The notes: generated by a model not told the origin, from the sequence alone. DNA of 47,765 bases from Bacillota bacterium (GCA_023460955.1 JAEWOH010000030.1:1-47765); one strand, 5' to 3'; positions 25,101-33,269 are shown, numbered from the stretch's first letter. A program made the numbers and translations.

Positions 25101-25375
25101 CTGATAAGAAGCAGAACCGCTGTAATATGCTTGCAGCAGCTTTCACTTTTAGTGTTATCGGGGCAGGAACAGGAATAATTTTTAAGGTGTCCTTCCCTGC
25201 TGAATTGGATCTGAACATTATATGGCCGGGTTCCCACAACTGTTGCATCAAAGAGCATCAGCTCTTCATTAAAGGATACTGCTTTTACCCGGTTTGCTTT
25301 ATAGTATTCCATGCCTTTTTTAAACTTTAATGGCGTAGAAAGATAATATAGGCTGTCCTTGGATATTTGAAACAT
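22142..25375 (-). CDS. SNF2-family DNA helicase/translocase with SWIM zinc finger
   Basis: A 1077-aa DEAD/H-like superfamily 2 ATPase. A SWIM zinc finger is near the N-terminus (SCSCPDNTKSESCCKHI: C69, C71, C81, H83). A bacterial SNF2-associated domain fills the middle. The SNF2 core occupies the last 460 residues: motif I DDMGLGKT near residue 645, DEAQ box ILDEAQHIKNP near 738, ALTGTPMEN, then helicase C motifs FSQFTSML, LYLDGSTP, LLSLKSGGTGLNLTGAD and the QATDRAYRIGQ motif VI. These proteins remodel protein-DNA or protein-RNA polymerase complexes (as RapA does). The start is ATG 25375 with GGAG upstream. It is downstream of the Agr kinase on the same strand, 88 bases away, but is probably independent. 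Confidence 0.93.
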   Translation of the reverse strand: MFQISKDSLYYLSTPLKFKKGMEYYKANRVKAVSFNEELMLFDATVVGTRPYNVQIQFSREGHLKNYSCSCPDNTKSESCCKHITAVLLLIRSKDEQGFFNSASQKKAAKEIFEFFSSKSASMKTPVKVEYTLELLKTKPSNIKRGPSAVLTMKIGLERLYILRNVGELLDSIKNEKELVYGKGFSFDPAVHSFSKGDEAIISYMSEMWQNENLIDYLTGDIKKQSIFKDKEIFLSDAALKRLLKLLSAIPFNVIAEGQTFENISICSNDLPVDFMLTKNASSVDLVIDTKYPIYTVTSDCEFFLYKDKIYSVSNHQKEYLKPFVQYMQKENSSRISFTDNDKERLFTEILPYMEKAGQVFIDDELQALVEKPEFEPEIYLDRFEDIITADIRFKYGDRVINPFSSERGTPSGNKILIRNPEGEGNILDILAETACKVSGNKIYLDEEEQIFDFVNYVIPRLQEHAQVFYSESFKAMSFRKQPSFSGFLRLNSISGFLEFNFNIEGVERNELSGIFESIRQKKRYFRLKDGAFLPLESEGLVNMAEILEQLDLTSSDIEGEFVQLPKYRALYIDNILKESGMKFFERNTALKDLIHDIQDPAETEYKIPKTIQGSLRDYQKLGFKWMKTLSHYGLGGILADDMGLGKTLQVITLLQYDKQEHGNSPSLVVVPTSLIYNWCSELHKFAPELTVTAVVGNKTERQELIKQGVETDLIVTSYALIRRDIDDYKDYKFRYCILDEAQHIKNPVSLAAKAVKQISSEHRLALTGTPMENNLTELWSVFDFILPGYLRAHSKFVEKYESPIAKGDTSSLASLSRQIRPFILRRLKQDVLKELPEKIEHVIEAELTQEQKRLYLAYLEEAKGELFSEIKEKGFERSQIKILSVLTRLRQLCCHPSLFVEDYEGDSGKLQLLKEVVEDSITAGHRILLFSQFTSMLAIIREWLEEAGINYLYLDGSTPADERMKLVRSFNSGDGSIFLLSLKSGGTGLNLTGADTVIHYDPWWNPAVEDQATDRAYRIGQTKTVHVMKLVTHGTIEEKILSLKERKKQLVDAVIQSGETLLTKMTQQELVELFEL

Positions 25376-25463
25376 TCACTTACTCCATAATCATTTTTTA
25401 AGCTATCCTTTTATTATAACCAAAAATGATTATATTTACCATCGCTAAAAAAAGCCAGATTAA

Positions 25464-26810
25464 TTACCATAGAGAAGTTTGTAAGGAAGCTGATGACTTG
25501 GTTTTAAAGGATATAAGGAATTCGGTTTCTTCCTGACTGCTTTTTAAAGAAATGCTGCCGTTGCAACGCATAATCTCGCTTTTGACAATACTCAACCCGA
25601 AGCCTCTGGTTTTTGAGGGATTGTCCTTTGTGGAATACCCGGCATTAAAAATCTTTACCTGATCTGCTTCCGAAATAACCGGTCCGTTATTGGAAATGGA
25701 AATAAAATAACTACCTTCGCTAAAATAAGTGTGCAATAGAACAAACTTATTCTGTGTATCGAAAGTATACATTGCTTCAAAGGCATTTTCTATAATGTTT
25801 GATATGATGGTTACTGCTACATCTTCCTTAATATCTGCAGATGTTAAGGGCTCATCGAATTTGACTCTTAAATCGATACCTCTTTTTAGTCCATTATTGT
25901 ACTTTACATTTATTACTGCATCCACAAAATCTATTCCGGAATCAATTAAGATATTTTTTGTTGAGCTTGAGTTGGCATATTTGCTTATATACTGTTTTAT
26001 TCTTTCGGTGGAATCCTCTTTATTCAGGGTACACAGGCCCAATATAGTGTTCAGATGGTTTTTATACTCGTGACGTTCCTTAGCAACCATTTCATTGAAC
26101 TCGATAAGCTGCTGGACATTTTCTTTTTGTAATTCGTGGGCATACTGGAGCAGCTCCAGCTTGGAGCCTTCGTGGAAGGCTGAAAGCATTGCGAGTATTA
26201 GAACAATATAGATAAGTAATGAGAATATATTAAAAAGATAAGCGTTTTGAGGATTGTTTGAGAGATATATGTTGATATATACTAGAAGGATCATAAATGC
26301 TGAGATGAAAATAAGGATATCTTTATATCGTGACTTATAGGGATTACCATCATTTAGCCAAGATATATTTATAGGTATTTTATATAAAATTACCACACAA
26401 ATAAGTTCAATAAATTTTGTTATAATACTACAGATTAAAATATATAAATTATTGCTTAACAGCGAGTTTAAGGGGACGGAAGTAATTATTACACCAAACA
26501 CAGATATTAACATTTCAACAATTGATATAAAGGTGAATATTATAATAATTTTTATTAAGCTTATATAAAGCTTACCTTTAAAGAGATAATTGAGGGTTAC
26601 CAATGTTAGGCATAATATAAGTAAGGTATGGAATCCGGAAGGAATAAATAAAGTAATCCAGTAAGTATATGTTGTATAAAAAAATGTGAAGAGGATGAAT
26701 TTGAGAGTATTATTCGTTTTTACCTTATCAAAACTAGATAAAAAAGAAAACAAACAAATGACGATTAATCCTTCTAAAAAGGTAAAAAAGATTTCAAAAG
26801 CAGTATACAC
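25464..26810 (-). CDS. AgrC-type sensor histidine kinase
   Basis: A 448-aa membrane histidine kinase of the AgrC/GHKL class. About seven hydrophobic segments fill the N-terminal half (for example FILFTFFYTTYTYWITLF and YIVLILAML). The H box is ERHEYKNHLNTILG, with the phospho-accepting His. The N box is NIIENAFEAM, and the G box is GFGLSIVKSE near the C-terminus. The longest frame begins at an ATG (26864) that lies inside a long inverted repeat and lacks a ribosome binding site. AAGGAGG (plus-strand 26821-26828) precedes GTG 26810, which I take as the start. It follows agrB and the short peptide gene on the same strand and is the expected receptor. No LytTR response regulator is found next to it. 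Confidence 0.85.
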   Translation of the reverse strand: MYTAFEIFFTFLEGLIVICLFSFLSSFDKVKTNNTLKFILFTFFYTTYTYWITLFIPSGFHTLLILCLTLVTLNYLFKGKLYISLIKIIIIFTFISIVEMLISVFGVIITSVPLNSLLSNNLYILICSIITKFIELICVVILYKIPINISWLNDGNPYKSRYKDILIFISAFMILLVYINIYLSNNPQNAYLFNIFSLLIYIVLILAMLSAFHEGSKLELLQYAHELQKENVQQLIEFNEMVAKERHEYKNHLNTILGLCTLNKEDSTERIKQYISKYANSSSTKNILIDSGIDFVDAVINVKYNNGLKRGIDLRVKFDEPLTSADIKEDVAVTIISNIIENAFEAMYTFDTQNKFVLLHTYFSEGSYFISISNNGPVISEADQVKIFNAGYSTKDNPSKTRGFGLSIVKSEIMRCNGSISLKSSQEETEFLISFKTKSSASLQTSLW

Positions 26811-26841
26811 CTTTTGGTAACCCTCCTTTTTGCTAAAAGTG

Positions 26842-26887
26842 AAAACCCGTAAATACTTATACATTCGTATATATATTTACGGGTTTT
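26842..26887 (-). terminator. Hairpin between peptide gene and kinase gene
   Basis: A perfect 14-bp stem AAAACCCGTAAATA / TATTTACGGGTTTT (26842-26855 and 26874-26887) with an 18-base loop. On the minus strand it is followed by T-rich sequence. It lies 30 bases after the peptide stop and before the kinase ribosome binding site, so it could partly terminate the agrB-peptide transcript and set the kinase level. Confidence 0.75.
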
Positions 26888-26916
26888 AGTAACATTTTAT
26901 AATTTGTTACTAGCCA

Positions 26917-27021
26917 TTAATCTTTGGGTTCAAAATACCAAGCCATTTTTGTAGCTCCAGCTACTAAACCTGTGATAAGTAAGGAACATAACCCGATTGA
27001 CTTCAATAATCTTTTTTTCAA
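26917..27021 (-). CDS. AgrD-like autoinducer pro-peptide lacking Cys/Ser in the signal region
   Basis: A 34-aa peptide in the agrD position between agrB and the kinase. A TTG start at 27021 follows AAAGGAG by 8 bases. The layout is that of clostridial AgrD pro-peptides: a basic MKKRLLKS start, an amphipathic hydrophobic leader (residues 9-20), then AGATKMAWYFEPKD. The WYFEPK block matches the ring-end plus acidic/proline recognition tail. The usual Cys (or Ser) that forms the thiolactone or lactone ring is absent near the C-terminus; the only Cys is in the leader (residue 12). Thr24 is the only hydroxyl residue near the ring position. The peptide could form a Thr lactone, act linear, or be inactive. 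Confidence 0.7.
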   Translation of the reverse strand: MKKRLLKSIGLCSLLITGLVAGATKMAWYFEPKD

Positions 27022-27111
27022 TAGAATCACTCCTTTCTTCAATTATTATATATAAATAATCCCTCTTTTTTACAAAAAAGTCAATAAAAAAATAAAATTT
27101 TATAAAATTCC

Positions 27112-27675
27112 TTATATTCCATTATATATATTTTTCATTAACTGATAAATTGACAAAAGGTATACTATAATTATAGATACAAGTGTAGCTTGATTGGGAA
27201 GGAAAAAATAATCAAGTAGGATTAAAGAAGGAGTTAGTATTACTGCAAGGATTTTATAGTTACGCTTATTTTCCTGTACTTTTTTTGTTCTCACAGGTGC
27301 AATAAATATGCCTATTACAGGCAGGGCAGCAATTAATCCAAGCTCAATATATTCAGGAACGATATTTAATTTACCCACAAAAACACTGACCAACATGGTT
27401 GCAAGGGATACAAAAATACATGTTACTTCACTCTTAGCGTGATAGCCGCCTAAAACAGGCCTCAGAATCAATACTGCTACGAAAGCTTCCAGATACTCCA
27501 TCGTTGATGAGAATAAAAAGAAGATTAATAGCATGAAAAGGAATTTATACAGATCAGAGAATATACAAACCAGACCATACCTTATTCTTTTAGCTTCAGC
27601 CTCAGAGTATTCCTGACTGCTCAAAACTGCATCGGCCACTTTATAGGCGATTTTTCTATAGAAGGTTATTTCCAT
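27112..27675 (-). CDS. agrB: AgrB-type pro-peptide processing protease
   Basis: A 187-aa integral membrane cysteine endopeptidase that trims the C-terminal tail of an AgrD-type peptide and helps cyclise and export it. The catalytic pair is visible as GGYHA (H79) and C86, seven residues apart as in staphylococcal AgrB, preceded by the conserved RPVLGG. About five to six hydrophobic segments follow (for example FLFMLLIFFLFSS, LIAALPVIGIFIAPV, ATLVSIIIVYLLSI). The start is ATG 27675 with GGAGG just upstream on the minus strand. It is the first gene of a locus agrB - peptide - kinase. A TATAAT element about 30 bases upstream (minus strand) is a possible -10. Confidence 0.9.
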   Translation of the reverse strand: MEITFYRKIAYKVADAVLSSQEYSEAEAKRIRYGLVCIFSDLYKFLFMLLIFFLFSSTMEYLEAFVAVLILRPVLGGYHAKSEVTCIFVSLATMLVSVFVGKLNIVPEYIELGLIAALPVIGIFIAPVRTKKVQENKRNYKILAVILTPSLILLDYFFLPNQATLVSIIIVYLLSIYQLMKNIYNGI

Positions 27676-27755
27676 AATGGCCCTCCATTTTTACAAATTA
27701 TACATAGATATTACCATAAAATGCAAATTAAATGAATTATTTTATCTGGTAAGCT

Positions 27756-28733
27756 TTAAATTGAAAGACTGGCTTCAAAAAGCTTTGGAGGTAAGGCACT
27801 AAACAAAGAACTTATGGATTGACAATTTTGTATTCTAAGAATACTTTCAGCAAACAGAGGTGCTGCTGAGATACATTGAATTTTTTCACTTTTGATAAGA
27901 GCAGGACAAAAAACTGTGTCGGTGGATATTATCATTTCTAAACAGCTTTTATTTATTTTTTCTATACCTTCTGTGTTTAATAGAATGTGGGAAACACAAG
28001 CAAAAATTCTGTTTGCGCCTTGTTGCTTTAACATATCAGCGAGATTTATTAAGGTACCGCCGCTAATAACGAAATCATCTACTATTACTGCGTCCTTGCC
28101 TCGGACATCCCCAATCAATTCAAGAATTTCGGGATTTTCGGTATGGTCGGTTCTTCTTTTATCTCCAATTACAACAGTCACATTCAAATAATTGGCGAAC
28201 GCCCTTGCCTGCTTGGCAAATCCTGCGTCAGGAGAAACGATTACATAATCATCGAGCTTAAGCATTTTAATATATTCGCTAAGCAGAGGCATTCCGGAGA
28301 GGTTGTCTACCGGCTTTCTAAAAAATCCTTGTACCTGAGGACTATGAAGATCCATTGTAACTATCCTGTCCGCTCCGGAAAGTTCAATACACTCAGCACA
28401 CACTCTTGCACGTATTGATACTCTGGGTTCATCCTTTTTATCACCCTTTGCATAGCCGAAATAGGGGACAATTGCCGTAACTGAATTGGCACTTGCTCGT
28501 TTAAAGGCATCCAACCAAAAAAGTAATTCTACAAATTCATTGTTTGGATTTAGCCCAATAGATTGAATTAAATAGACATCTTTGCCGCGGACGGGTTCTT
28601 CTATTCTGACAAAAGTATTACCGTCTGAAAAATTCCTCACAGTTGATTCACCAAGCGTAATATCCATATATTTGCATATTTTTTCTGCAAATATCCTTCC
28701 AGAGCTCCCGCTAAATACTTTAAAATTATCCAC
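27756..28733 (-). CDS. prs: Divergent ribose-phosphate pyrophosphokinase (PRPP synthetase)
   Basis: A 325-aa class I-type PRPP synthetase homologue; the reaction is ribose 5-phosphate plus ATP to PRPP plus AMP. Kept features are FSDGNTFVRI, MDLHSPQVQGFF (128-138), SPDAG, and the catalytic flexible loop DKRRTD (191-196). The ribose-5-phosphate loop is altered: VDDFVISGGTL in place of the usual DDxIDTAGT. The ATP region YFGYAKGDKKDEP replaces YGYARQDRK. The C-terminal 40 residues are also unlike standard Prs. It may be a paralogue with changed substrate or regulation rather than the cell's only Prs. GTG 28733 follows AGGAGG by 7 bases. Confidence 0.8.
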   Translation of the reverse strand: MDNFKVFSGSSGRIFAEKICKYMDITLGESTVRNFSDGNTFVRIEEPVRGKDVYLIQSIGLNPNNEFVELLFWLDAFKRASANSVTAIVPYFGYAKGDKKDEPRVSIRARVCAECIELSGADRIVTMDLHSPQVQGFFRKPVDNLSGMPLLSEYIKMLKLDDYVIVSPDAGFAKQARAFANYLNVTVVIGDKRRTDHTENPEILELIGDVRGKDAVIVDDFVISGGTLINLADMLKQQGANRIFACVSHILLNTEGIEKINKSCLEMIISTDTVFCPALIKSEKIQCISAAPLFAESILRIQNCQSISSLFSALPPKLFEASLSI

Positions 28734-28833
28734 TGTTTTTCCTCCTATAAATGAGATCTTGCAATGTAATTTTAAAACTTATAGCGGTAATTGGATAATA
28801 CAAATTATTTATAAAGAATATAAGTTTGAATTA

Positions 28834-29718
28834 TCAATGCTGAAGTAGGTCCAGGAAGCGGCCTGCAGCAGCAGTCAGTGGAACACTATGAAGTTTTATT
28901 ATACCAATTTGTCTTGGTGCGATTTTTTCCTTCAGATTAAGTTCAAACAAGCTGCCATTATTGATATCCTCTTCTGCAAAATTTCTTACTACACAGGAAA
29001 TACCAAGACCTCTTCTGGCAAATTGGACAAGCAGGTCACTTGTGGCAAGTTCTATTTCTGGGATAATAGATATAGAGTGACTTGCGAGATAATTATCGAT
29101 ATATCTGCGTGTACTTGTATTTTTCTCGAGCATAATAATCGGGTATTCAGAAAGCTCTACAATTGAAATAGCTTTTTGACTTAATGCTCCAAATCTGTAA
29201 TTTGAAACGAAACAATCTTGAATCTCCATCGCTTCTATTACATCGATTGAGCGATCATCGGTAAACGGCAGACTTGCAACACCAAGGTCAATTAATCCCC
29301 TCTTTAAAGATTCCAATGTCTCAGGTGTGGTACCGTTGGTTACTTTAATGCGTACTTTTGGGTATTGTTTATGAAATTCTTCAAGATGGGGAAGCAGGAA
29401 GTATTTTAAGGTCATGTCACTTGCCCCGATCCTTATAACACCTGCCTCAAGGTTAATGGTTTCAGCAAATTTGCTTTCAGCCATCATGATCATGTTATAA
29501 CCCTGTTCAATGTATTTATATAGTACTTGTCCTTCGGGAGTGAGTGTAATTCCCTTAGGAGTTCTGTAGAAAAGCTGTCCTCCAAGTTTTGATTCCAGCT
29601 GTTTAACAGATTGACTTACAGCCGGTTGAGAAATGTACAGTGCCTCGGAGGCTTTTGATATACTACCGGTTTGAACGACATGATAAAAGACTTTATATAA
29701 GTCAAGATTAATATCCAT
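28834..29718 (-). CDS. LysR-family transcriptional regulator
   Basis: A 294-aa regulator with an N-terminal winged helix-turn-helix (GSISKASEALYISQPAVSQSVKQLESKLGGQLFYRTPKGITLTPEG in two steps, about residues 16-60) and a periplasmic-binding-protein-like effector domain (from about residue 90; VIRIGASDMTLKYFLLPHL, GLIDLGVASLPF). The family usually regulates an adjacent divergent gene in response to a small metabolite. Here the divergent neighbour is a HAD hydrolase at 29899. The frame extends to 29742, but AGAGGTG lies just before ATG 29718. The effector is not predictable. Confidence 0.92.
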   Translation of the reverse strand: MDINLDLYKVFYHVVQTGSISKASEALYISQPAVSQSVKQLESKLGGQLFYRTPKGITLTPEGQVLYKYIEQGYNMIMMAESKFAETINLEAGVIRIGASDMTLKYFLLPHLEEFHKQYPKVRIKVTNGTTPETLESLKRGLIDLGVASLPFTDDRSIDVIEAMEIQDCFVSNYRFGALSQKAISIVELSEYPIIMLEKNTSTRRYIDNYLASHSISIIPEIELATSDLLVQFARRGLGISCVVRNFAEEDINNGSLFELNLKEKIAPRQIGIIKLHSVPLTAAAGRFLDLLQH

Positions 29719-29898
29719 ATAAGCACCTCTTATATTGTACATGCATATTATAATTATATATTATATCATACAGAATTTAGCGTAAGATACATATTTTATA
29801 ATTTAATTACTCAACAAAAATCGGTTAACCCAAAAAGTCTCAGAATAAGTTATAATTAGGGTTATTAAGGAACCTTCATAAAGAAAAGGGGGATCTAA

Positions 29899-30588
29899 AT
29901 GTCAAAGAAATATCTCCTATGGGATTTTGACAATACGTTGGCTTACAGGGATGGAATGTGGAGCCAAACAATACATAGCTTGCTGCAAGAAAACAGCTAT
30001 AAAGATATCAGCCTTGAGGATATTCGTCCATACCTTAGCAAGGGGTTTCCTTGGCATAGCCCGGAAATTTCTCATGCTGAGTTTTTTAATGGAGCCCAAT
30101 GGTGGGATTTTATGACGTTACACTTCACGAACATAATACAGAAAATGGGGCTTGATAACACTTCAGCAAAGGACATTGCAGCGCAAATTAAGACTAAGTA
30201 TCTGGATATATCACAATGGTACCTTTATGAGGATACAATACCTTGTCTGGAAAAAGTAATAAGTATGGGTTATGAAAATATTATAGTTTCAAATCATGTT
30301 CCGGAATTAACAGGTTTGGTGAGAGACTTGGGGATAGATAAATATTTCAGTCAGATATATTCCTCGGCCCATTTAGGATATGAAAAACCCAATATAGAAA
30401 TTTATAAGAAAGTACTTGAGAAACTTGAAGATATAAGTGACGTAACAATGATCGGTGACAATTATACCGCAGATGTGGAAGGGGCAATAAATGCCGGAAT
30501 TAAAGCAATATTAGTCAGGAAAGAGAACCTTTATAATTATCAAAACTATTGTAAGGGTCTAAGCGAAATCCATAAGATTTTACTCTAA
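29899..30588 (+). CDS. HAD-superfamily hydrolase
   Basis: A 229-aa phosphatase-like protein. All four HAD motifs are present: DFDNT (nucleophile D9, acid D11), IIVSNH (motif II Ser), GYEKPNIEIY (motif III Lys), and MIGDNYTADVEGA (motif IV). An alpha-helical cap (about residues 18-90) follows motif I, as in subclass I members such as phosphoglycolate phosphatase or pyrophosphatase PpaX. Substrate unknown. The start is ATG 29899 with AAAGGGGG upstream. It is divergent from the LysR regulator and may be its target. Confidence 0.9.
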   Translation: MSKKYLLWDFDNTLAYRDGMWSQTIHSLLQENSYKDISLEDIRPYLSKGFPWHSPEISHAEFFNGAQWWDFMTLHFTNIIQKMGLDNTSAKDIAAQIKTKYLDISQWYLYEDTIPCLEKVISMGYENIIVSNHVPELTGLVRDLGIDKYFSQIYSSAHLGYEKPNIEIYKKVLEKLEDISDVTMIGDNYTADVEGAINAGIKAILVRKENLYNYQNYCKGLSEIHKILL

Positions 30589-30591
30589 GTT

Positions 30592-30706
30592 CATACAGAT
30601 AAAAAATGAACTACAAAATACTAAATCAACTACAAAAAATAAATGAACCTGCAAAAAATAAATGAACCCACAAAAAATAAATGAACCTGCAAAAAAAATG
30701 GCAAAC
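30592..30706. repeat. Tandem repeat, 19-bp unit, about five copies
   Basis: Units CTACAAAAAATAAATGAAC (30630-30648), CTGCAAAAAATAAATGAAC (30649-30667) and CCACAAAAAATAAATGAAC (30668-30686) are near-identical and exactly 19 bp apart. A diverged unit lies before them (30611-30629) and a degenerate one after (30687-30706). They fill the gap between the convergent HAD and leuS genes. Confidence 0.85.
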
Positions 30707-30740
30707 AAAAAAAGCTGAGACTAGCGCCTCAGCTTTTAAA
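30707..30740 (-). terminator. leuS terminator
   Basis: A 9-bp stem AAAGCTGAG / CTCAGCTTT (30711-30719 and 30728-30736) with an 8-base loop. On the minus strand it is followed by T7. Confidence 0.85.
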
Positions 30741-30751
30741 ATATCTATAAA

Positions 30752-33196
30752 CTATTTAGCAACAATATTAACAAGTCTTCCTTTAACAACAATTACTTTC
30801 ATAACCTGCTTGCCTTCAAGGAACTGCCTGATTTTTTCATCAGCCAGAGCTACGGCTTCAGCTTCGCTGTTTTCCGCTGTTGCTGAAATTTCTATCTTAC
30901 CTCTGACAGTACCGTTTATCTGAACAGCAACTTCTATTGTGTCTTTAACCAAGGCTTTTTCGTCAAATTCAGGCCACTTCTGGTTGAATATAGAATAACC
31001 ATAGCCCAGCTGTTCCCACATTTCTTCTGCAAAATGCGGTGCAAACGGTGCTATAAGTTTTATCAAATCTGCGATAGTTTCTTCAAACAGCTTGATATTC
31101 TTTGTTTTTACTTCCGCATCATATTTATAAAGGGCATTAACCAATTCCATACAACGGGAAATTGCAGTGTTGAACTGGAAGCGGTCTGCGTCCTGTGTCG
31201 CACCCTTAATTGCAGTATGGCGTACAAAGTTTAATTCCTTGTCGTCCTTGTCCAGGTCGGTTCTTGCAGGTTTTGCTTTTTGCTCGGCAAGACTTTCCAT
31301 AAGACGTTCTATTCTTGAAGTAAAACGGGATATGGCTTTTATTCCGTCGTCACTCCAAGGACCTCCGTCAACATAGTTGAAGCCGAAGCCCAGGTACATT
31401 CTGAATATATCTGAACCATACTTTCTAACGTAATCATCAGGTGAAATTGTATTTCCCTTTGATTTACTCATTCTGTTTCCGTCAGGACCGAGTATTGTAC
31501 CCTGATGCACCAGAGAGAGGAAGGGTTCGTCAAAATTCAGGTGGCCAAGGTCACGCAGGGCCTTTGTTATAAATCTTGCATAGAGCAGGTGCATCGCTGC
31601 ATGTTCTGCTCCTCCCACATATTTGTCAACCGGCAGCAGCTTGTTCAGCCAATCGGTATCAAAGCATTTTTCGCTATTCTTTGGGTCAGCATATCTCAAG
31701 TAATAGAAGGAGGAACAAACAAAGGTATCCAGTGTATCAGGATCTCTCTGTGCAGGACCACCGCACTTGGGACAGGTTGTGTTCATGAAATCTGCACTTT
31801 TCTTGAGCGGTGACTCTCCATCAGGAGCAAACTCTACGTTATATGGCAGCAATACAGGAAGATTTTCTTCAGGTACGGCAACCTCTCCGCAGTGTTCGCA
31901 GTAAACCACCGGAATTGGAGAACCCCAGTATCTCTGTCTGGAAACCAGCCAGTCTCTAAGTCTGTAATTAATTTTTAGGCTGCCCTTTCCGTCTGCTTCC
32001 AGCTTCTTTACTATTGCAAGCTTTCCGTCGCTGGAAGACATGCCGTCAAATTCCGCGCTGTTTACAAGAACTCCATATTCACAATAAGGCAAATCGTCAA
32101 CTGAACCATCAGCGCTCTTGATAACTCTCTTGATTGGCAGGTTGTATTTTTTAGCGAAGTCATAGTCACGTTCATCGTGTGAAGGCACGGCCATAACACA
32201 ACCTGTACCGTAGCTTGCAAGCACATAATCAGCTATCCATACGGGTACCTGTTCACCTGTTATCGGGTGTATTGCGTAGGCGCCGGTGAAGACACCTGTC
32301 TTTTCCTTAACAGTTGAAAGTCTCTCTATTTCGGTCTGCTTCTTTGTTTCCCTGATATAATTTTCTACTGCTGCTCTGTTGTCGGCAGTAGTGATCTGGT
32401 CAACGATCGGATTTTCCGGCGCCAGCACAACATAGGTTACACCGTAAAGTGTATCCGCTCTGGTGGTGAACACCTTAAATTCTACATCCTGGCCCTCCAC
32501 TTTAAAGGATATCTCGGCACCCTCGGAACGACCAATCCAGTTTGTCTGAATTTTCTTGGTCTTCTCTGGCCAGTCTATGGTATCCAGCTTATCCAGCAAT
32601 TCCTGAGCATAATTAGTAATTTTAAAGAACCACTGTGTCAGGTCGCGTTTTGTTACTTCGGTGTCGCATCTTTCACAGGCGCCATCAACGACCTGCTCGT
32701 TGGCAAGCACAGTATTACACTTTGGACACCAATTTACAGGGGCTTTTTTCCTATAAGCCAGCCCTGATTTGTAGAGCTGCAGGAACAGCCACTGTGTCCA
32801 TTTATAGTAGTCAGGCATACAGGTCTTGACTTCGTAATTCCAATCGAAGGTTGCTCCCATTTCCTTGAGCTGCCCTTCCATGGTTTCAATATTTTTCAGG
32901 GTAGAATCCTGTGGATGTATACCTGTTTTGATAGCATAGTTTTCTGCAGGCAAACCAAAAGCATCAAAGCCCATTGGATGAAATACTTCATAACCCTGCA
33001 TTCTCTTCATTCTAGCCCAGGAATCGGTAAGTCCGTAGTTATACCAATGTCCGACGTGCAGATTTGCACCTGATGGGTAGGAAAACATTTCAAGACAGTA
33101 AAGCTTTTTGTCGATATTTTCGGGATTAAATTTGTAAATTTCGGTATCTGCCCATTTCTTCTGCCACTTTCTATCTATCTCTGCTGAGTATGGCAT
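30752..33196 (-). CDS. leuS: Leucyl-tRNA synthetase
   Basis: Charges tRNA-Leu with leucine; a cytoplasmic class I synthetase. The protein is 814 aa, normal for the bacterial type. The HIGH motif appears as PSGANLHVGH (residues 41-50). Zinc-knuckle cysteines are at CPKCNTVLANEQ and CERC. The large CP1 editing domain follows (TTRADTLYGVTYVVLAPE, GTGCVMAVPSHDERD). The KMSKS loop is MSKSKGNTI near residue 575. The C-terminal anticodon-binding helical domain ends in a small domain (VAVQINGTVRGKIEI). ATG 33196 has AAAGGAG upstream. Expression is controlled by a leucine-specifier T-box in the 400-base leader. Confidence 0.97.
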   Translation of the reverse strand: MPYSAEIDRKWQKKWADTEIYKFNPENIDKKLYCLEMFSYPSGANLHVGHWYNYGLTDSWARMKRMQGYEVFHPMGFDAFGLPAENYAIKTGIHPQDSTLKNIETMEGQLKEMGATFDWNYEVKTCMPDYYKWTQWLFLQLYKSGLAYRKKAPVNWCPKCNTVLANEQVVDGACERCDTEVTKRDLTQWFFKITNYAQELLDKLDTIDWPEKTKKIQTNWIGRSEGAEISFKVEGQDVEFKVFTTRADTLYGVTYVVLAPENPIVDQITTADNRAAVENYIRETKKQTEIERLSTVKEKTGVFTGAYAIHPITGEQVPVWIADYVLASYGTGCVMAVPSHDERDYDFAKKYNLPIKRVIKSADGSVDDLPYCEYGVLVNSAEFDGMSSSDGKLAIVKKLEADGKGSLKINYRLRDWLVSRQRYWGSPIPVVYCEHCGEVAVPEENLPVLLPYNVEFAPDGESPLKKSADFMNTTCPKCGGPAQRDPDTLDTFVCSSFYYLRYADPKNSEKCFDTDWLNKLLPVDKYVGGAEHAAMHLLYARFITKALRDLGHLNFDEPFLSLVHQGTILGPDGNRMSKSKGNTISPDDYVRKYGSDIFRMYLGFGFNYVDGGPWSDDGIKAISRFTSRIERLMESLAEQKAKPARTDLDKDDKELNFVRHTAIKGATQDADRFQFNTAISRCMELVNALYKYDAEVKTKNIKLFEETIADLIKLIAPFAPHFAEEMWEQLGYGYSIFNQKWPEFDEKALVKDTIEVAVQINGTVRGKIEISATAENSEAEAVALADEKIRQFLEGKQVMKVIVVKGRLVNIVAK

Positions 33197-33269
33197 TAAA
33201 TCAACTCCTTTATAATAATTATTGACTTGTTTAAACCAAATTAAGATTATGCCTATAAAGACATAATAA

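Noticed and set aside
26811..26864. An 18-residue N-terminal extension of the Agr kinase
   Set aside because: It would start inside a perfect inverted repeat with no ribosome binding site, while AAGGAGG precedes GTG 26810.
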